Shown: in pieces, positions 16,848 to 26,595 of the stretch | How the letters are laid out: each line of letters begins with the position of its first letter | How positions within the stretch are numbered: position 1 is the first letter of the stretch | Origin: Pseudomonas putida S13.1.2 | GTDB taxonomy: Bacteria; Pseudomonadota; Gammaproteobacteria; Pseudomonadales; Pseudomonadaceae | Assembly: GCF_000498395.2 (NCBI RefSeq) | Contig: NZ_CP010979.1 | Location: 6,416,001-6,480,000, forward strand | DNA length: 64,000 nucleotides | Reading direction: 5' to 3' | Position numbers and translations under genes: made by a program | Notes under the pieces: generated by a model | What the model saw: only the letters and a program-made list of their open reading frames with translations | What the model was told of the DNA's origin: nothing | The model's database searches: none

Positions 16848-18179
16848 TTAGACAGGCTCTGCCCACATGTCGTATTCGTCGGCATCCACTACCCGGCAAC
16901 GCACTTTGTCGCCTGGCTTGAAGCCATGATCACCATCGATGAATACGCTGCCGTCGATTTCCGGGGCATCGAAGAAGCTGCGGCCAACCGAACCTTGCTC
17001 CTCGACTTCGTCGATCAGCACTTCGATTTCCTTGCCGATGCGCAGTTGCAGGCGGGCGGTGCTGATGGCCTGCTGGTGGGCCATGAAGCGGTCCCAGCGC
17101 TGCTGCTTGATATCGTCCGGGACTTCTTCCAGGCCCAGGTCGTTGGCCGGGGCGCCTTCTACCGGGGAGTACTGGAAGCAGCCCACGCGGTCGAGCTGGG
17201 CTTCGGTCAGCCAGTCCAGCAGGTACTGGAAGTCTTCCTCGGTCTCGCCCGGGAAGCCGACGATGAAGGTGGAGCGGATTACCAGCTCAGGGCACTGCTC
17301 GCGCCAGTTCTTGATGCGCGCCAGGGTGCGGTCTTCGAAAGCAGGGCGCTTCATCGACTTCAGCACTTTCGGGCTGGCATGCTGGAACGGGATGTCCAGG
17401 TACGGCAGGATCTTGCCGGCGGCCATCAGCGGGATGACGTCGTCGACGTTCGGGTACGGGTACACGTAGTGCAGGCGTACCCAGGCACCCAGGCTGCTCA
17501 GGGCCTCACACAGCTCGAGCATGCGGGTCTTGACCGGGCGGCCGTTCCAGAAGTCGGTCTTGTACTTGACGTCGACGCCGTAGGCGCTGGTGTCCTGGGA
17601 AATCACCAGGATCTCCTTGACCCCGGCCTTGACCAGGCGCTCGGCCTCGCTCAGCACTTCCCCCACCGGGCGGCTGACCAGCTTGCCGCGCATCGACGGG
17701 ATGATGCAGAAGCTGCAGCTGTGGTTGCAGCCTTCGGAAATCTTCAGGTAGGCATAGTGGCGCGGGGTCAGCTTGATGCCCTGTGGCGGCACCAGGTCGA
17801 TCAGCGGGTTGTGGTCCTGGCGCGGCGGTACCACTTCGTGCACGGCGTTGACCACCTGCTCGTACTGCTGCGGGCCGGTGACCGACAGCACGCTGGGGTG
17901 CACGTCACGGATGCTGCCTTCCTCGACACCCATGCAGCCGGTGACGATGACCTTGCCGTTTTCCTTGATCGCTTCGCCGATCACTTCAAGCGACTCGGCC
18001 TTGGCGCTGTCGATGAAGCCGCAGGTGTTGACCACCACCACGTCGGCGTCCTCGTAGGTGGGCACGACTTCATAGCCTTCCATGCGCAGCTGGGTGAGGA
18101 TGCGCTCGGAATCGACGAGGGCTTTTGGGCAACCCAGGCTTACGAAACCTACCTTGGGGGTGGCGGGCGTGGTGGACAT
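16848..18179 (-). CDS. rimO: Ribosomal protein S12 methylthiotransferase RimO
   Basis: RimO is a radical-SAM enzyme that adds a methylthio group to Asp of ribosomal protein S12. The 443-residue protein has the three family domains: an N-terminal UPF0004 domain with its cluster cysteines (VSLGCPKALVDSE, NTCGFI, TGCMG), a radical-SAM core with CNHSCSFCIIP (CxxxCxxC), and a C-terminal TRAM domain. The GCPKALVDSE signature separates RimO from the tRNA enzyme MiaB. It stands alone, divergent from kup, and is followed by a strong terminator. Confidence 0.96.
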   Translation of the reverse strand: MSTTPATPKVGFVSLGCPKALVDSERILTQLRMEGYEVVPTYEDADVVVVNTCGFIDSAKAESLEVIGEAIKENGKVIVTGCMGVEEGSIRDVHPSVLSVTGPQQYEQVVNAVHEVVPPRQDHNPLIDLVPPQGIKLTPRHYAYLKISEGCNHSCSFCIIPSMRGKLVSRPVGEVLSEAERLVKAGVKEILVISQDTSAYGVDVKYKTDFWNGRPVKTRMLELCEALSSLGAWVRLHYVYPYPNVDDVIPLMAAGKILPYLDIPFQHASPKVLKSMKRPAFEDRTLARIKNWREQCPELVIRSTFIVGFPGETEEDFQYLLDWLTEAQLDRVGCFQYSPVEGAPANDLGLEEVPDDIKQQRWDRFMAHQQAISTARLQLRIGKEIEVLIDEVEEQGSVGRSFFDAPEIDGSVFIDGDHGFKPGDKVRCRVVDADEYDMWAEPV

Positions 18180-18415
18180 GACTAACCTCGGTATTGAATG
18201 CAGGTCGCCCGGCCGGAATCGCGGGCGATCTTGACGGGCGCTTTTTAGCGCCTCTGATCAAAAAGTGCGCAATTCTAGCGAGCGCAAGGTCGCTTGACCA
18301 GCAGAAATACGACGAACGCTGCGCTATGCTTCGCGCCGTTGCGTGAAGGTGCCTTCGGGGGCCTGGCGCGCGAGTGAATACTAAAGGCCGAGATGGCCGT
18401 CTGCGGGAGTGGTCG

Positions 18416-20326
18416 ATGGTTCAGGCAAGCAGTCACGCCGAGGGCGGGCACGCGGGGAAGCAGGGGGCGGCGCGGTCGCTGGGCCTGCTCGTGGCGGCGG
18501 TCGGGGTGGTTTATGGCGATATCGGCACCAGCCCGTTGTATACCCTCAAGGAAGTCTTCACCGGCGGCTACGGGGTGCCGGTCAACCATGATGGCGTGTT
18601 GGGGATCCTGTCGCTGATCCTGTGGTCGCTGTTGTGGGTGGTATCGTTCAAGTACGTGATGTTCATCCTGCGCGCCGACAACCAGGGCGAGGGTGGCACC
18701 ATGGCGCTGACCGCACTGGCGCGTCGGGCCACGGCGGCTTATCCGCGGTTACGTACGTTGATGGTGATCTGCGGTTTGATCGGCGCTTCGCTGTTCTATG
18801 GCGACAGCATGATCACCCCGGCGGTATCGGTGCTGTCGGCCGTGGAGGGCATGGGCCTTGCGTTTGACGGTATCGACCACTGGGTGGTGCCGATTTCGCT
18901 GGTGGTGCTGGTGGCGCTGTTCCTGGTGCAGAAGCACGGCACCGAGAAGATCGGCAAGCTGTTCGGCCCGATCATGGTCACCTGGTTCGTGGTGCTGGGC
19001 GCATTGGGCGTGCACGGTATCTCGCAGAGCCCGGAAGTACTCAAGGCCTTTAATCCGGGCTGGGCGGTCAACTTCTTCGTGGTTCACCCAGGCATGGGCG
19101 TGGCCATCCTCGGCGCGGTGGTGCTGGCGCTGACCGGCGCCGAGGCGCTGTACGCCGACATGGGCCATTTTGGCCGCAAGCCGATCGCCCGGGCCTGGTT
19201 CATCCTGGTACTACCCGCGTTGGTGCTCAACTATTTTGGCCAGGGTGCACTGCTGCTGCAAAACCCCGAGGCGGCCCGTAACCCCTTCTACCTGCTGGCG
19301 CCAAGCTGGGCGCTGCTGCCGTTGGTCGGGTTGGCCACAATGGCCACTGTGATCGCCTCACAGGCGGTCATTTCTGGCGCCTTTTCCCTGACCCGCCAGG
19401 CCATCCAGCTGGGCTACATTCCGCGTATGCAGATCCAGCACACCTCCAGCGACGAGCAGGGGCAAATCTACATTGGTGCCGTGAACTGGACGCTGATGGT
19501 GGGCGTGGTGCTGCTGGTGATCGGCTTCGAGTCGTCCGGCGCCCTGGCGGCGGCCTACGGCGTGGCGGTGACCGGCACCATGCTGATGACCACCATTCTG
19601 GTGTCGGCGGTGATGCTGCTGTTGTGGAAGTGGCCGCCGGTGCTGGCAGTGCCGATCCTGGTAGGCTTCCTGTTTGTCGATGGGCTGTTTTTCGCCGCCA
19701 ACGTGCCGAAAATCATCCAGGGCGGTGCTTTCCCGGTGTTGGCCGGTGGTGTGTTGTTCCTGCTGATGAGCACCTGGAAACGCGGCAAGCAGATCCTGGT
19801 GGAGCGTATCGACGAAGGTGCGCTGCCGTTGCCGCTGTTCATCAGCAGTATCCGCATTCAGCCGCCGCACCGGGTCGAAGGGACGGCGGTGTTCCTCACT
19901 GCCCGGTCGGATGCCGTGCCCCATGCCCTGTTGCACAACATGCTGCATAACCAGGTGCTGCACAGCCAGGTGGTGTTGCTGACCGTGGTCAGCGAGGACC
20001 GGCCGCGGGTGCCGGAGCAGGAGCGCTTCGAGGTGGAGGCTTATGGTGACGGGTTCTTCCGTGTGCTGTTGCACTTTGGCTTCATGGACGAACCGGACGT
20101 GCCGGCGGCATTGAAGCTGTGTCACCTGGACGATCTGGACTTCACCCCGATGCGCACCACCTACTTCCTCAGCCGCGAGACGGTAATCGCGTCACGGCTG
20201 GAGGGGATGTCGCGTTGGCGGGGCAACCTGTTCGCGTTCTTGCTGAAGAATGCCAACGGTAACCTGCGCTTCTTCAACCTGCCGCTGAACCGGGTGATCG
20301 AACTGGGGACCCAGGTCGAGATCTGA
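18416..20326 (+). CDS. kup: Low-affinity potassium transport protein Kup
   Basis: Kup is an inner-membrane K+/H+ symporter. The 636-residue protein has about 12 membrane helices, beginning GLLVAAVGVVYGDIGTSPLYTLKE (the family GDIGTSPLY signature), and a ~150-residue hydrophilic C-terminal domain. I chose the ATG at 18416 (MVQASSHAEG). A GTG at 18374 would add 14 residues with no family similarity. A REP pair follows the stop by 8 bases. Confidence 0.96.
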   Translation: MVQASSHAEGGHAGKQGAARSLGLLVAAVGVVYGDIGTSPLYTLKEVFTGGYGVPVNHDGVLGILSLILWSLLWVVSFKYVMFILRADNQGEGGTMALTALARRATAAYPRLRTLMVICGLIGASLFYGDSMITPAVSVLSAVEGMGLAFDGIDHWVVPISLVVLVALFLVQKHGTEKIGKLFGPIMVTWFVVLGALGVHGISQSPEVLKAFNPGWAVNFFVVHPGMGVAILGAVVLALTGAEALYADMGHFGRKPIARAWFILVLPALVLNYFGQGALLLQNPEAARNPFYLLAPSWALLPLVGLATMATVIASQAVISGAFSLTRQAIQLGYIPRMQIQHTSSDEQGQIYIGAVNWTLMVGVVLLVIGFESSGALAAAYGVAVTGTMLMTTILVSAVMLLLWKWPPVLAVPILVGFLFVDGLFFAANVPKIIQGGAFPVLAGGVLFLLMSTWKRGKQILVERIDEGALPLPLFISSIRIQPPHRVEGTAVFLTARSDAVPHALLHNMLHNQVLHSQVVLLTVVSEDRPRVPEQERFEVEAYGDGFFRVLLHFGFMDEPDVPAALKLCHLDDLDFTPMRTTYFLSRETVIASRLEGMSRWRGNLFAFLLKNANGNLRFFNLPLNRVIELGTQVEI

Positions 20327-20333
20327 TTGCCAA

Positions 20334-20452
20334 GGGCTGCTCTGCAGCCCATCGCCGGCAAGCCAGGCTCCCACAGGGACAGCACAATGGTGGAGATGTG
20401 CGCAGTAGATGTGGGAGCCTGGCTTGCCGGCGATGGGCCGCAAAGCGGCCCC
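20334..20452. repeat. Inverted REP pair between kup and the VirJ-like gene
   Basis: The arms contain GCCGGCAAGCCAGGCTCCCACA and its complement, flanked by GGGCTGC.../...GCGGCCCC. It sits between two convergent genes, 8 bases from each stop, and can serve both as a 3' hairpin. Confidence 0.88.
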
Positions 20453-20460
20453 AATCATTA

Positions 20461-21753
20461 TCAGTTCTGTTCGGCGACGCTGGACTTGCCCTGGCGTGTC
20501 TCGATCTCACCAATCAAGCGCTTGGCCAGCGCCGGGTAGTTCTCATCAAAGTGATGCCCTCCAGGCAGCTTCAGGCGTTCACCCACCGCAGTGCTTTCGG
20601 TGCAACCGCTTTCATCGGTCTCTTCCACGCCATACACGCACACCACCTTGGAGGCTGGCAGCCTGGCCATTTCCGGTCCGGTGGGTGCTTCCTGGCCTTC
20701 CTTGCCCAGCCAGCCTTCGACCTCGATCTCGAAGCTGCCGCTGCGGGCAAAGGCCAGCAGCATCACCGCGTCGATACGTTGCTGGTCCTCCACCGGCAGG
20801 CGGTTGTAGATCGCCGGTAGCACATCGGCACCGAACGAATAGCCGGTCAGTACAAAGCGCTTGGTACCCCACTTCTGCCGGTAGTGCTGCATCAGCTCGG
20901 ACAGGTCGGCCGCACTTTGCTCCGGGGTTTTGTGCTGCCAGTAATAGCGCAGCGTGTCGATACCCACCACCGGGTAGCCCAGCTTGGCCATTTCGCCGGC
21001 AACATCGCGGTCCAGGTCGCGCCAGCCGCCGTCACCGGAGAGGAACAGCGTGACCGTGTCGGTTGTCTGCCCGGCCGGCACTTCCACCACAGGGATGGCC
21101 AAGGCGTTGCCGTCGTGGCCTACCAGGGCCTGGGTCAGCTGGGCCTTGAGCACTTGTGGCAGATGGATGTCGTAGTCGCTGATGCTGGTTTCGGCATTGG
21201 CCTGGTCGCGCACGAAGGCGGCGCTGGCGTCATCCGGGTTGTCGTTCCAGGCGACGTTCCAGTGGCCGTGGGCAGCCGCCTTGGGCAGCGGGGACTGGCA
21301 GCCAGGTTGCTCCAGGCTGAAGTCCACGGAAATGGCCCGGGCCTTGTCATTGTTCTGGCTGGCCAGCCAGCGCCAGGCCTGGGCGGCGCCAGGGCCGATA
21401 CCGGCCACCAACGTCGGCTTTTCCGGCAGCTCGGCCAGGGCCTGGTCCATGGCCTGTTGCTGCTTGCTGCAGTCGTTAGGCGGCAAAATCACCTGCACCA
21501 GCTGGGCCTCGCCGGCCTGGCTCAGGTCGAGCAGCTGCTTGTCCGTCAACGCCTGGTCTTGTGGCACACCGATGGCCACCCGGGCCTTGGGGTGCACACC
21601 TGGGGTCACGCGGGTGATGCTGGTGTCATTGATGCTCAATTGCTCCAGACGCGCTTCGGGAGCCGGGCGCGTCCACAGCCAGAACGCCAGCGCACCCCCC
21701 AGGGCGGCCAGCAGCAGGGGAACCAGCAGGTACAGCCAAAAGCGTCGGGTCAT
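20461..21753 (-). CDS. VirJ/AcvB-type hydrolase coupled to MprF
   Basis: A 430-residue protein with one N-terminal membrane segment (about 5-25, WLYLLVPLLLAALGGALAFW) and a periplasmic VirJ domain of alpha/beta-hydrolase type. The nucleophile motif is GYSFGAD. An earlier FLSGDGGW block is also typical of the family. In P. aeruginosa the gene next to the alanyl-phosphatidylglycerol synthase, PA0919, encodes a hydrolase that removes alanine from that lipid; this protein has the same position and type. Its start overlaps the mprF stop by one base (TGATG), so the two are translationally coupled. Confidence 0.85.
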   Translation of the reverse strand: MTRRFWLYLLVPLLLAALGGALAFWLWTRPAPEARLEQLSINDTSITRVTPGVHPKARVAIGVPQDQALTDKQLLDLSQAGEAQLVQVILPPNDCSKQQQAMDQALAELPEKPTLVAGIGPGAAQAWRWLASQNNDKARAISVDFSLEQPGCQSPLPKAAAHGHWNVAWNDNPDDASAAFVRDQANAETSISDYDIHLPQVLKAQLTQALVGHDGNALAIPVVEVPAGQTTDTVTLFLSGDGGWRDLDRDVAGEMAKLGYPVVGIDTLRYYWQHKTPEQSAADLSELMQHYRQKWGTKRFVLTGYSFGADVLPAIYNRLPVEDQQRIDAVMLLAFARSGSFEIEVEGWLGKEGQEAPTGPEMARLPASKVVCVYGVEETDESGCTESTAVGERLKLPGGHHFDENYPALAKRLIGEIETRQGKSSVAEQN

Positions 21754-24395
21754 CAACGTTTCACCAATCCAGTCAGGCCGCCTGCAATCAGGGCGGCAGT
21801 ATCGGCCAGTGCCACCAGCGGGTCGAGCCCGGCCGGCACGGCCATGTAGCGGGGTTCCCAATCCGGTTGGAATTTGTCCTTGAAGCGTCGAAGCCCCTGG
21901 AAGTTGTAAAGCTGCTCGCCACGGCGGAACACCATTGAGCCCAGGCGCTGGGTCAAAGGCGCGCCACGCCGCGGCTGAAGGCCGGAAAGCGGCACCATGC
22001 CCAGGCTGAAGCGTGAGTACTCATGGCTTTTGTAGTGCAGTATCAGGCCGATCATCATGAACTCCATGGTCAGCTTCGGTGCCTCGGGGTGCGCACGCAT
22101 CAGGTCAAGGCTGGCCAGCTCGTTGCTGTGGGTCTCCAGCAGGTTGGCGAAGGCCACCGGCCGACCCTGGAAGCGGATCAGGGCAACGCGGAAGTGCTGC
22201 AGGTACTCCGGGCTGAAGCGGCCCAGCGAAAAGCCTTTCTCGCGCACGTTCTTGCCGCTGAGCCAGGCATCGGAAATCTCCTTCAGCTCGGCCAGCGGGG
22301 CGTGACCAGGCTCGTGGATTTCCAGGCTCAGGCCGTCGCGGCCACCACGGTTCCAGGTGTAGCGCAGGTCTTTCATCTCCTTGCCCTTGGCCTCGAGGTC
22401 GAAGCGGCGCAAGTCGACCCGGGCTTCTTCGCCCAGTTTCAGGGCGGTCAGGCCGATGTCCATATAAAAAGGCAGGTTTTCGGCGCGCACCTGGTAGAAC
22501 ACCGGCCGGGCGTGGTGCAGATCGCACAGGTCGCGGAACTGCCAGATCATTTCGGCGCGCTCCTGGGCCGGGCCGATCGGGTCGTACAGGGCCACCAGGC
22601 TGCGGCCGCGACGGGCGTACATGAGGAAGGCATTGTCGCGGGGGTGGAACAGCAACGCCTTGTCGCCGGTCAGGGCCAGGCCGCCGTCGGGCTGGTCGGA
22701 GGCCAGCAGAATACGGTTGGCGCGCTGCAGTTCTTCCTCGTCGGGCAGGTGGATTACTGGCGGCGCGGTGCGCAGCAGCCAGGTCAGCGCCAAGGCAGCC
22801 AGCAACAAGGCACTGCCCATGGCGGCACGCAGGCCGCGCGGGGCATCGGCATCGAGGGTGAACTGCCACCACAGCTGATGGCTGTAGGGCACATCCTGGT
22901 AGGCGAACAGCAGCAGCCACACCGATGCGCCCACGGCGCAGGCGCTGGCCACCAGGAACACCGGTGAAAACGGCAGCTCCAGCAGGCGGCTGGGGCGGTA
23001 GAAGGAGCGACGGAACAGGGCCAGAAGGGCGGCGGTGAAGGTCAGCAGGCAAGCCTCTTCCCAGTCAAAGCCCTTGAGCAGTGACAGCAGGGCGCCGACC
23101 AGCAACAGCACGGTGGTCAGCAACCAGGCGGCGGACAGGCGTCGGCGCAGGCCCTGGGCCAGCAGCAGGCACAGCACGCCGATCAGGCTGGCGCCAAAGT
23201 GCGAGGCATCGATCAGCCGGTGCGGCACCAGAAAACCCATATGTTCCAGGCGGGTGTCGATCTCGGGGGTGACGCCCGAAAACAGCAGCACCACCCCGGA
23301 CAGGAATACCAGTATCGACAGGATGGGTGCGGCCATGCCGGAGGCGGCCTTGATGGCTTGCTGTGCAAACAGCAGGCGCCGGGCTTCATTGGCCAGCAGC
23401 AACACGCAGGCCAGCAGCAGCGGCAGCACCACATAGATCAGCCGGTACAGCAGCAGGGCGGCCGCCAGTGGCGCGGCACCGAGCTGGTCGGCAAAGGCGG
23501 CCAGCAGGATGGCTTCGAACACCCCGACGCCGCCCGGTACGTGGCTGAGCACGCCTGCGGCCAAGGCCAGCAGGTACACCAGCACAAACGCGCCGAAGGG
23601 TGGTGCTTCGGGCAGCAGCATGTACAGCACGGTGGCGGCCGCTGCCACATCCAGCGCGGTAATCAGCAATTGCAGGGCAGCCAGGCGTGCGCTTGGTAGG
23701 CGCAGTGTGCGGCGGCCCAGTTGCACCAGCAGGTTATTGGCCAGCGGCTGTTCGGCCAGGCGTCGGCGGTACAAGCCGAACACCAGCAGGGCGGACGCCA
23801 CAAGCACCGCAGCGGCGATACCTGCCAGCAGGCCAGGCGCCACCCTCAGTGCCGTAGAGGCTGCGGGCAGGTCGCTCAAGGTTGCCAAGGCGGCCAGGGG
23901 CGGCAGCGCGCAGCCCAGTGACAGGCTGGCAAACACTGTCATGCGTGCGACTTCGCCAGCCCCCAGACCCTGGCGTCCATACAGGCGGTAGCGCACCGAG
24001 CCGCCCGAAAGCATCGACAGGCCAATGGCGTTGCCGATGGCAAAGGCGCTGAAACCGCCCAGCGCCAGGCTGCGTGCCGGCAGTTTCACGCCGGCATAGC
24101 GGCTGGCCGACCACTCGTAACCCAACAGGATCGCGAAGCCGATCACGGTCGCCAACACGGCGCCGAGCACCGACTGGGCCGGCACGCTGAGCATGGCATC
24201 GTGCAAGGCATAGATGTCCAGCTCGCTCAGCAGGTGGCGGCAGGCAATCAAGGCCATGGTGAACAGCACCAGGGTCACGACCAGGCCGATGGGCTGGCGG
24301 TAGCGGCTCAGGCGTTCAAGCAAGGGCAGGCGCTGCACGGCACCGGGTAGCGCCGAGGCGAGTGGCACCGGAGGTTCGGGGTTGTGTGAAGTCAT
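21753..24395 (-). CDS. mprF: Aminoacyl-phosphatidylglycerol synthase/flippase MprF
   Basis: MprF moves an amino acid (alanine in P. aeruginosa) from charged tRNA to phosphatidylglycerol and flips the product. This reduces membrane negative charge and protects against cationic peptides. The 880-residue length matches the Pseudomonas enzyme. The first ~540 residues contain many membrane helices (flippase); the C-terminal third is the cytosolic synthase (NAFLMYARRGRSLVALYDPIG, FYMDIGLTALKLGEEARVDL, SRFSLGMVPLSGL). The VirJ-type hydrolase is coupled downstream. Alanine as the substrate is inferred from P. aeruginosa. Confidence 0.94.
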   Translation of the reverse strand: MTSHNPEPPVPLASALPGAVQRLPLLERLSRYRQPIGLVVTLVLFTMALIACRHLLSELDIYALHDAMLSVPAQSVLGAVLATVIGFAILLGYEWSASRYAGVKLPARSLALGGFSAFAIGNAIGLSMLSGGSVRYRLYGRQGLGAGEVARMTVFASLSLGCALPPLAALATLSDLPAASTALRVAPGLLAGIAAAVLVASALLVFGLYRRRLAEQPLANNLLVQLGRRTLRLPSARLAALQLLITALDVAAAATVLYMLLPEAPPFGAFVLVYLLALAAGVLSHVPGGVGVFEAILLAAFADQLGAAPLAAALLLYRLIYVVLPLLLACVLLLANEARRLLFAQQAIKAASGMAAPILSILVFLSGVVLLFSGVTPEIDTRLEHMGFLVPHRLIDASHFGASLIGVLCLLLAQGLRRRLSAAWLLTTVLLLVGALLSLLKGFDWEEACLLTFTAALLALFRRSFYRPSRLLELPFSPVFLVASACAVGASVWLLLFAYQDVPYSHQLWWQFTLDADAPRGLRAAMGSALLLAALALTWLLRTAPPVIHLPDEEELQRANRILLASDQPDGGLALTGDKALLFHPRDNAFLMYARRGRSLVALYDPIGPAQERAEMIWQFRDLCDLHHARPVFYQVRAENLPFYMDIGLTALKLGEEARVDLRRFDLEAKGKEMKDLRYTWNRGGRDGLSLEIHEPGHAPLAELKEISDAWLSGKNVREKGFSLGRFSPEYLQHFRVALIRFQGRPVAFANLLETHSNELASLDLMRAHPEAPKLTMEFMMIGLILHYKSHEYSRFSLGMVPLSGLQPRRGAPLTQRLGSMVFRRGEQLYNFQGLRRFKDKFQPDWEPRYMAVPAGLDPLVALADTAALIAGGLTGLVKR

Positions 24396-24607
24396 GGATT
24401 GCCCCGGGCATACAGCGCGAGGCAGAGGGGAGGTACGGCCAAGTGAAAGTCCCTTAGAAAAACGTATCCAATGTTACTCCGGACTCAGGCACTTTCAGTG
24501 GCCTGGCAGGGTTAAAGATAGTTCATCCTGGGCACGATGCCTCAAGCCTGCGGGTTGGCTGGAGGGCGGGGAGAATAGAGGCGGGGAAAAACAGGGAGGG
24601 CAGATGC

Positions 24608-24646
24608 AACAAACCCCGCGCTGCTGTTAAACAGGCGGGGTTTGTT
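24608..24646 (-). terminator. Terminator of the first tRNA-fMet unit
   Basis: AACAAACCCCGC ... GCGGGGTTTGTT forms a strong stem just beyond the tRNA 3' end. The rest of 24396-24656 shows no gene; it presumably holds the mprF promoter. Confidence 0.8.
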
Positions 24647-24656
24647 CTGACGAATA

Positions 24657-24733
<77 letters not shown>

Positions 24734-24824
24734 TCAGTGGGGCGGATTCTACAGCGTGTGGTTTGTATGTCAAGCGCTAAGCTTTGATTTGTCGATGTTT
24801 TTCCGATGGTACTTTTCAGCGGAC

Positions 24825-24862
24825 AAAGAAAAAGGCCACTGCGTTAACAGTGGCCTTTTCTT
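24825..24862 (-). terminator. Terminator of the second tRNA-fMet unit
   Basis: AAAGAAAAAGGCCACTG ... CAGTGGCCTTTTCTT forms a stem flanked by A and T runs, immediately past the tRNA 3' end. Confidence 0.88.
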
Positions 24863-24867
24863 GAACT

Positions 24868-24944
<77 letters not shown>

Positions 24945-25035
24945 TCTGTGGGGCGCATTCTACAGTTTGTTGAGGGCGTGTCAAGCGCTAAGCTTTGATT
25001 TATCAAAGGTTTTTCGGGTTTACTTTTTTGAGGGC

Positions 25036-25074
25036 AAAGAAAAAGGCCACTGTATGAACAGTGGCCTTTTCTTT
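25036..25074 (-). terminator. Terminator of the third tRNA-fMet unit
   Basis: AAAGAAAAAGGCCACTG ... CAGTGGCCTTTTCTTT repeats the terminator of copy 2, differing only in the loop. Confidence 0.88.
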
Positions 25075-25078
25075 AATC

Positions 25079-25155
<77 letters not shown>

Positions 25156-25339
25156 CCTGTGAGATCGAATTCTACGGATTTACGCCCCAGTGTCAAGCAG
25201 TTTCATTGAAAAACCCTTTTTTGTTCAAACCCTTAGCGCTCGCTGGCAGCAAGCAGGTCAGGCGCGACGGGGCTTTCAGGCACTTTGTCGTGTGATGCGC
25301 CGGGTGAGGTGTTTCAGGTAGGGTCGCATGCGATACTAT

Positions 25340-25355
25340 CTGTATGAATTTACAG
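25340..25355 (+). promoter_or_regulatory. LexA (SOS) box of dinB
   Basis: CTGTATGAATTTACAG fits the CTG-N10-CAG LexA operator with an AT-rich core. It lies 15 bases before the dinB start, so LexA would block transcription until DNA damage. Confidence 0.85.
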
Positions 25356-25370
25356 TGCTGACGGCCACCC

Positions 25371-26435
25371 ATGTCCTTGCGCAAGATCATCCACGTCGAC
25401 TGCGATTGCTTCTATGCCGCGATCGAGATGCGTGACGACCCGCGTCTGGCCGGGCGGCCCATGGCGGTTGGGGGCTCGCCCGAGCACCGCGGGGTGATCG
25501 CCACCTGCAACTATGAAGCGCGTGCCTATGGTGTGCGCTCGGCCATGTCGTCACGGCATGCGCTGAAGCAGTGCCCCGACCTGTTGATCGTCAAGCCGCG
25601 CTTCGAGGCCTACCGTGAGGCCTCACGGGAAATCCACGCCATCTTCCGCGACTACACCGAGCTGATCGAGCCTTTGTCGCTGGACGAAGCCTACCTGGAT
25701 GTCAGCGATAGCCAGTGGTATGCGGGCAGCGCCACGCGCATCGCCGAGGATATTCGCCGGCGCGTCGCCCGCACCTTGCATATCACCGTGTCGGCGGGTG
25801 TGGCGCCGAACAAGTTCCTGGCCAAGATTGCCAGTGACTGGCGCAAGCCCAACGGGCTGTTCGTGATTACCCCGGGCGAGGTGGAGGCCTTTGTCGCCGC
25901 CTTGCCGGTGGCCAGGCTGCATGGGGTGGGCAAGGTGACGGCAGATAAACTGACGCGGCTGGGCATCGACACCTGCCTGGACCTGCGTGAGTGGTCGCGC
26001 CTGGCCCTGGTGCGTGAGTTTGGCAGCTTTGGCGAGCGTTTGTGGGGGCTGGCGCGGGGTATAGATGACCGTGCAGTACACAATGACAGCCGCAGGCAGT
26101 CGGTCAGCGTGGAAAACACCTACGACACCGACCTGCCGGACCTGGCCAGTTGCCTGGCGCGGTTGCCCGAGTTGCTGGAAAGCCTGAACGAGCGTATCGC
26201 CCGCATGGACAGCAGTTATCGCCCGGACAAGCCGTTCGTCAAGGTCAAGTTCCATGACTTCAGCCAGACCACCCTGGAGCAGGCAGGGGCTGGACGGGAC
26301 CTTGAAAGTTATCGGCAACTGCTGGGCCAGGCGTTCGCCCGGGGTGGCAAGCCGGTGCGCTTGCTGGGGGTAGGGGTAAGGTTGCGCGATTTACGCGGAG
26401 CGCATGAACAGTTGGAGCTGTTCCCGCCTATATAG
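25371..26435 (+). CDS. dinB: DNA polymerase IV
   Basis: DinB is a Y-family polymerase that replicates past lesions with low fidelity. The 354-residue protein shows the palm motifs IIHVDCDCFYAAIE (metal-binding Asp) and SLDEAYLDVS (catalytic Asp-Glu). A helix-hairpin-helix region (VARLHGVGKVTADKLTRLG) and the C-terminal little-finger domain follow. The C-terminus is the short LELFPPI, which resembles the beta-clamp-binding tail. A LexA box directly upstream shows SOS control. Confidence 0.96.
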   Translation: MSLRKIIHVDCDCFYAAIEMRDDPRLAGRPMAVGGSPEHRGVIATCNYEARAYGVRSAMSSRHALKQCPDLLIVKPRFEAYREASREIHAIFRDYTELIEPLSLDEAYLDVSDSQWYAGSATRIAEDIRRRVARTLHITVSAGVAPNKFLAKIASDWRKPNGLFVITPGEVEAFVAALPVARLHGVGKVTADKLTRLGIDTCLDLREWSRLALVREFGSFGERLWGLARGIDDRAVHNDSRRQSVSVENTYDTDLPDLASCLARLPELLESLNERIARMDSSYRPDKPFVKVKFHDFSQTTLEQAGAGRDLESYRQLLGQAFARGGKPVRLLGVGVRLRDLRGAHEQLELFPPI

Positions 26436-26457
26436 AAGCCCCATCAAATTGCGCGGT

Positions 26458-26579
26458 CCCTGTAGGAGCGGCCTTGTGTCGCGATGGGCTGCGCAGCAGC
26501 CCCAGCAATTCATGCATTAACGCTGAAATCCTGGGGATGCTGCGCAGCCCATCGCGAAACAAGGCCGCTCCTGCAAGGG
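26458..26579. repeat. Inverted REP pair between dinB and the lipoprotein gene
   Basis: CCTGTAGGAGCGGCCTTGTGTCGCGATGGG and a near-complement enclose GCTGCGCAGCAGCCCC-type inner stems. It is the tgtcgcgatggg subtype and sits between convergent genes. Confidence 0.88.
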
Positions 26580-26595
26580 TGTGCATGAAGGCGGG

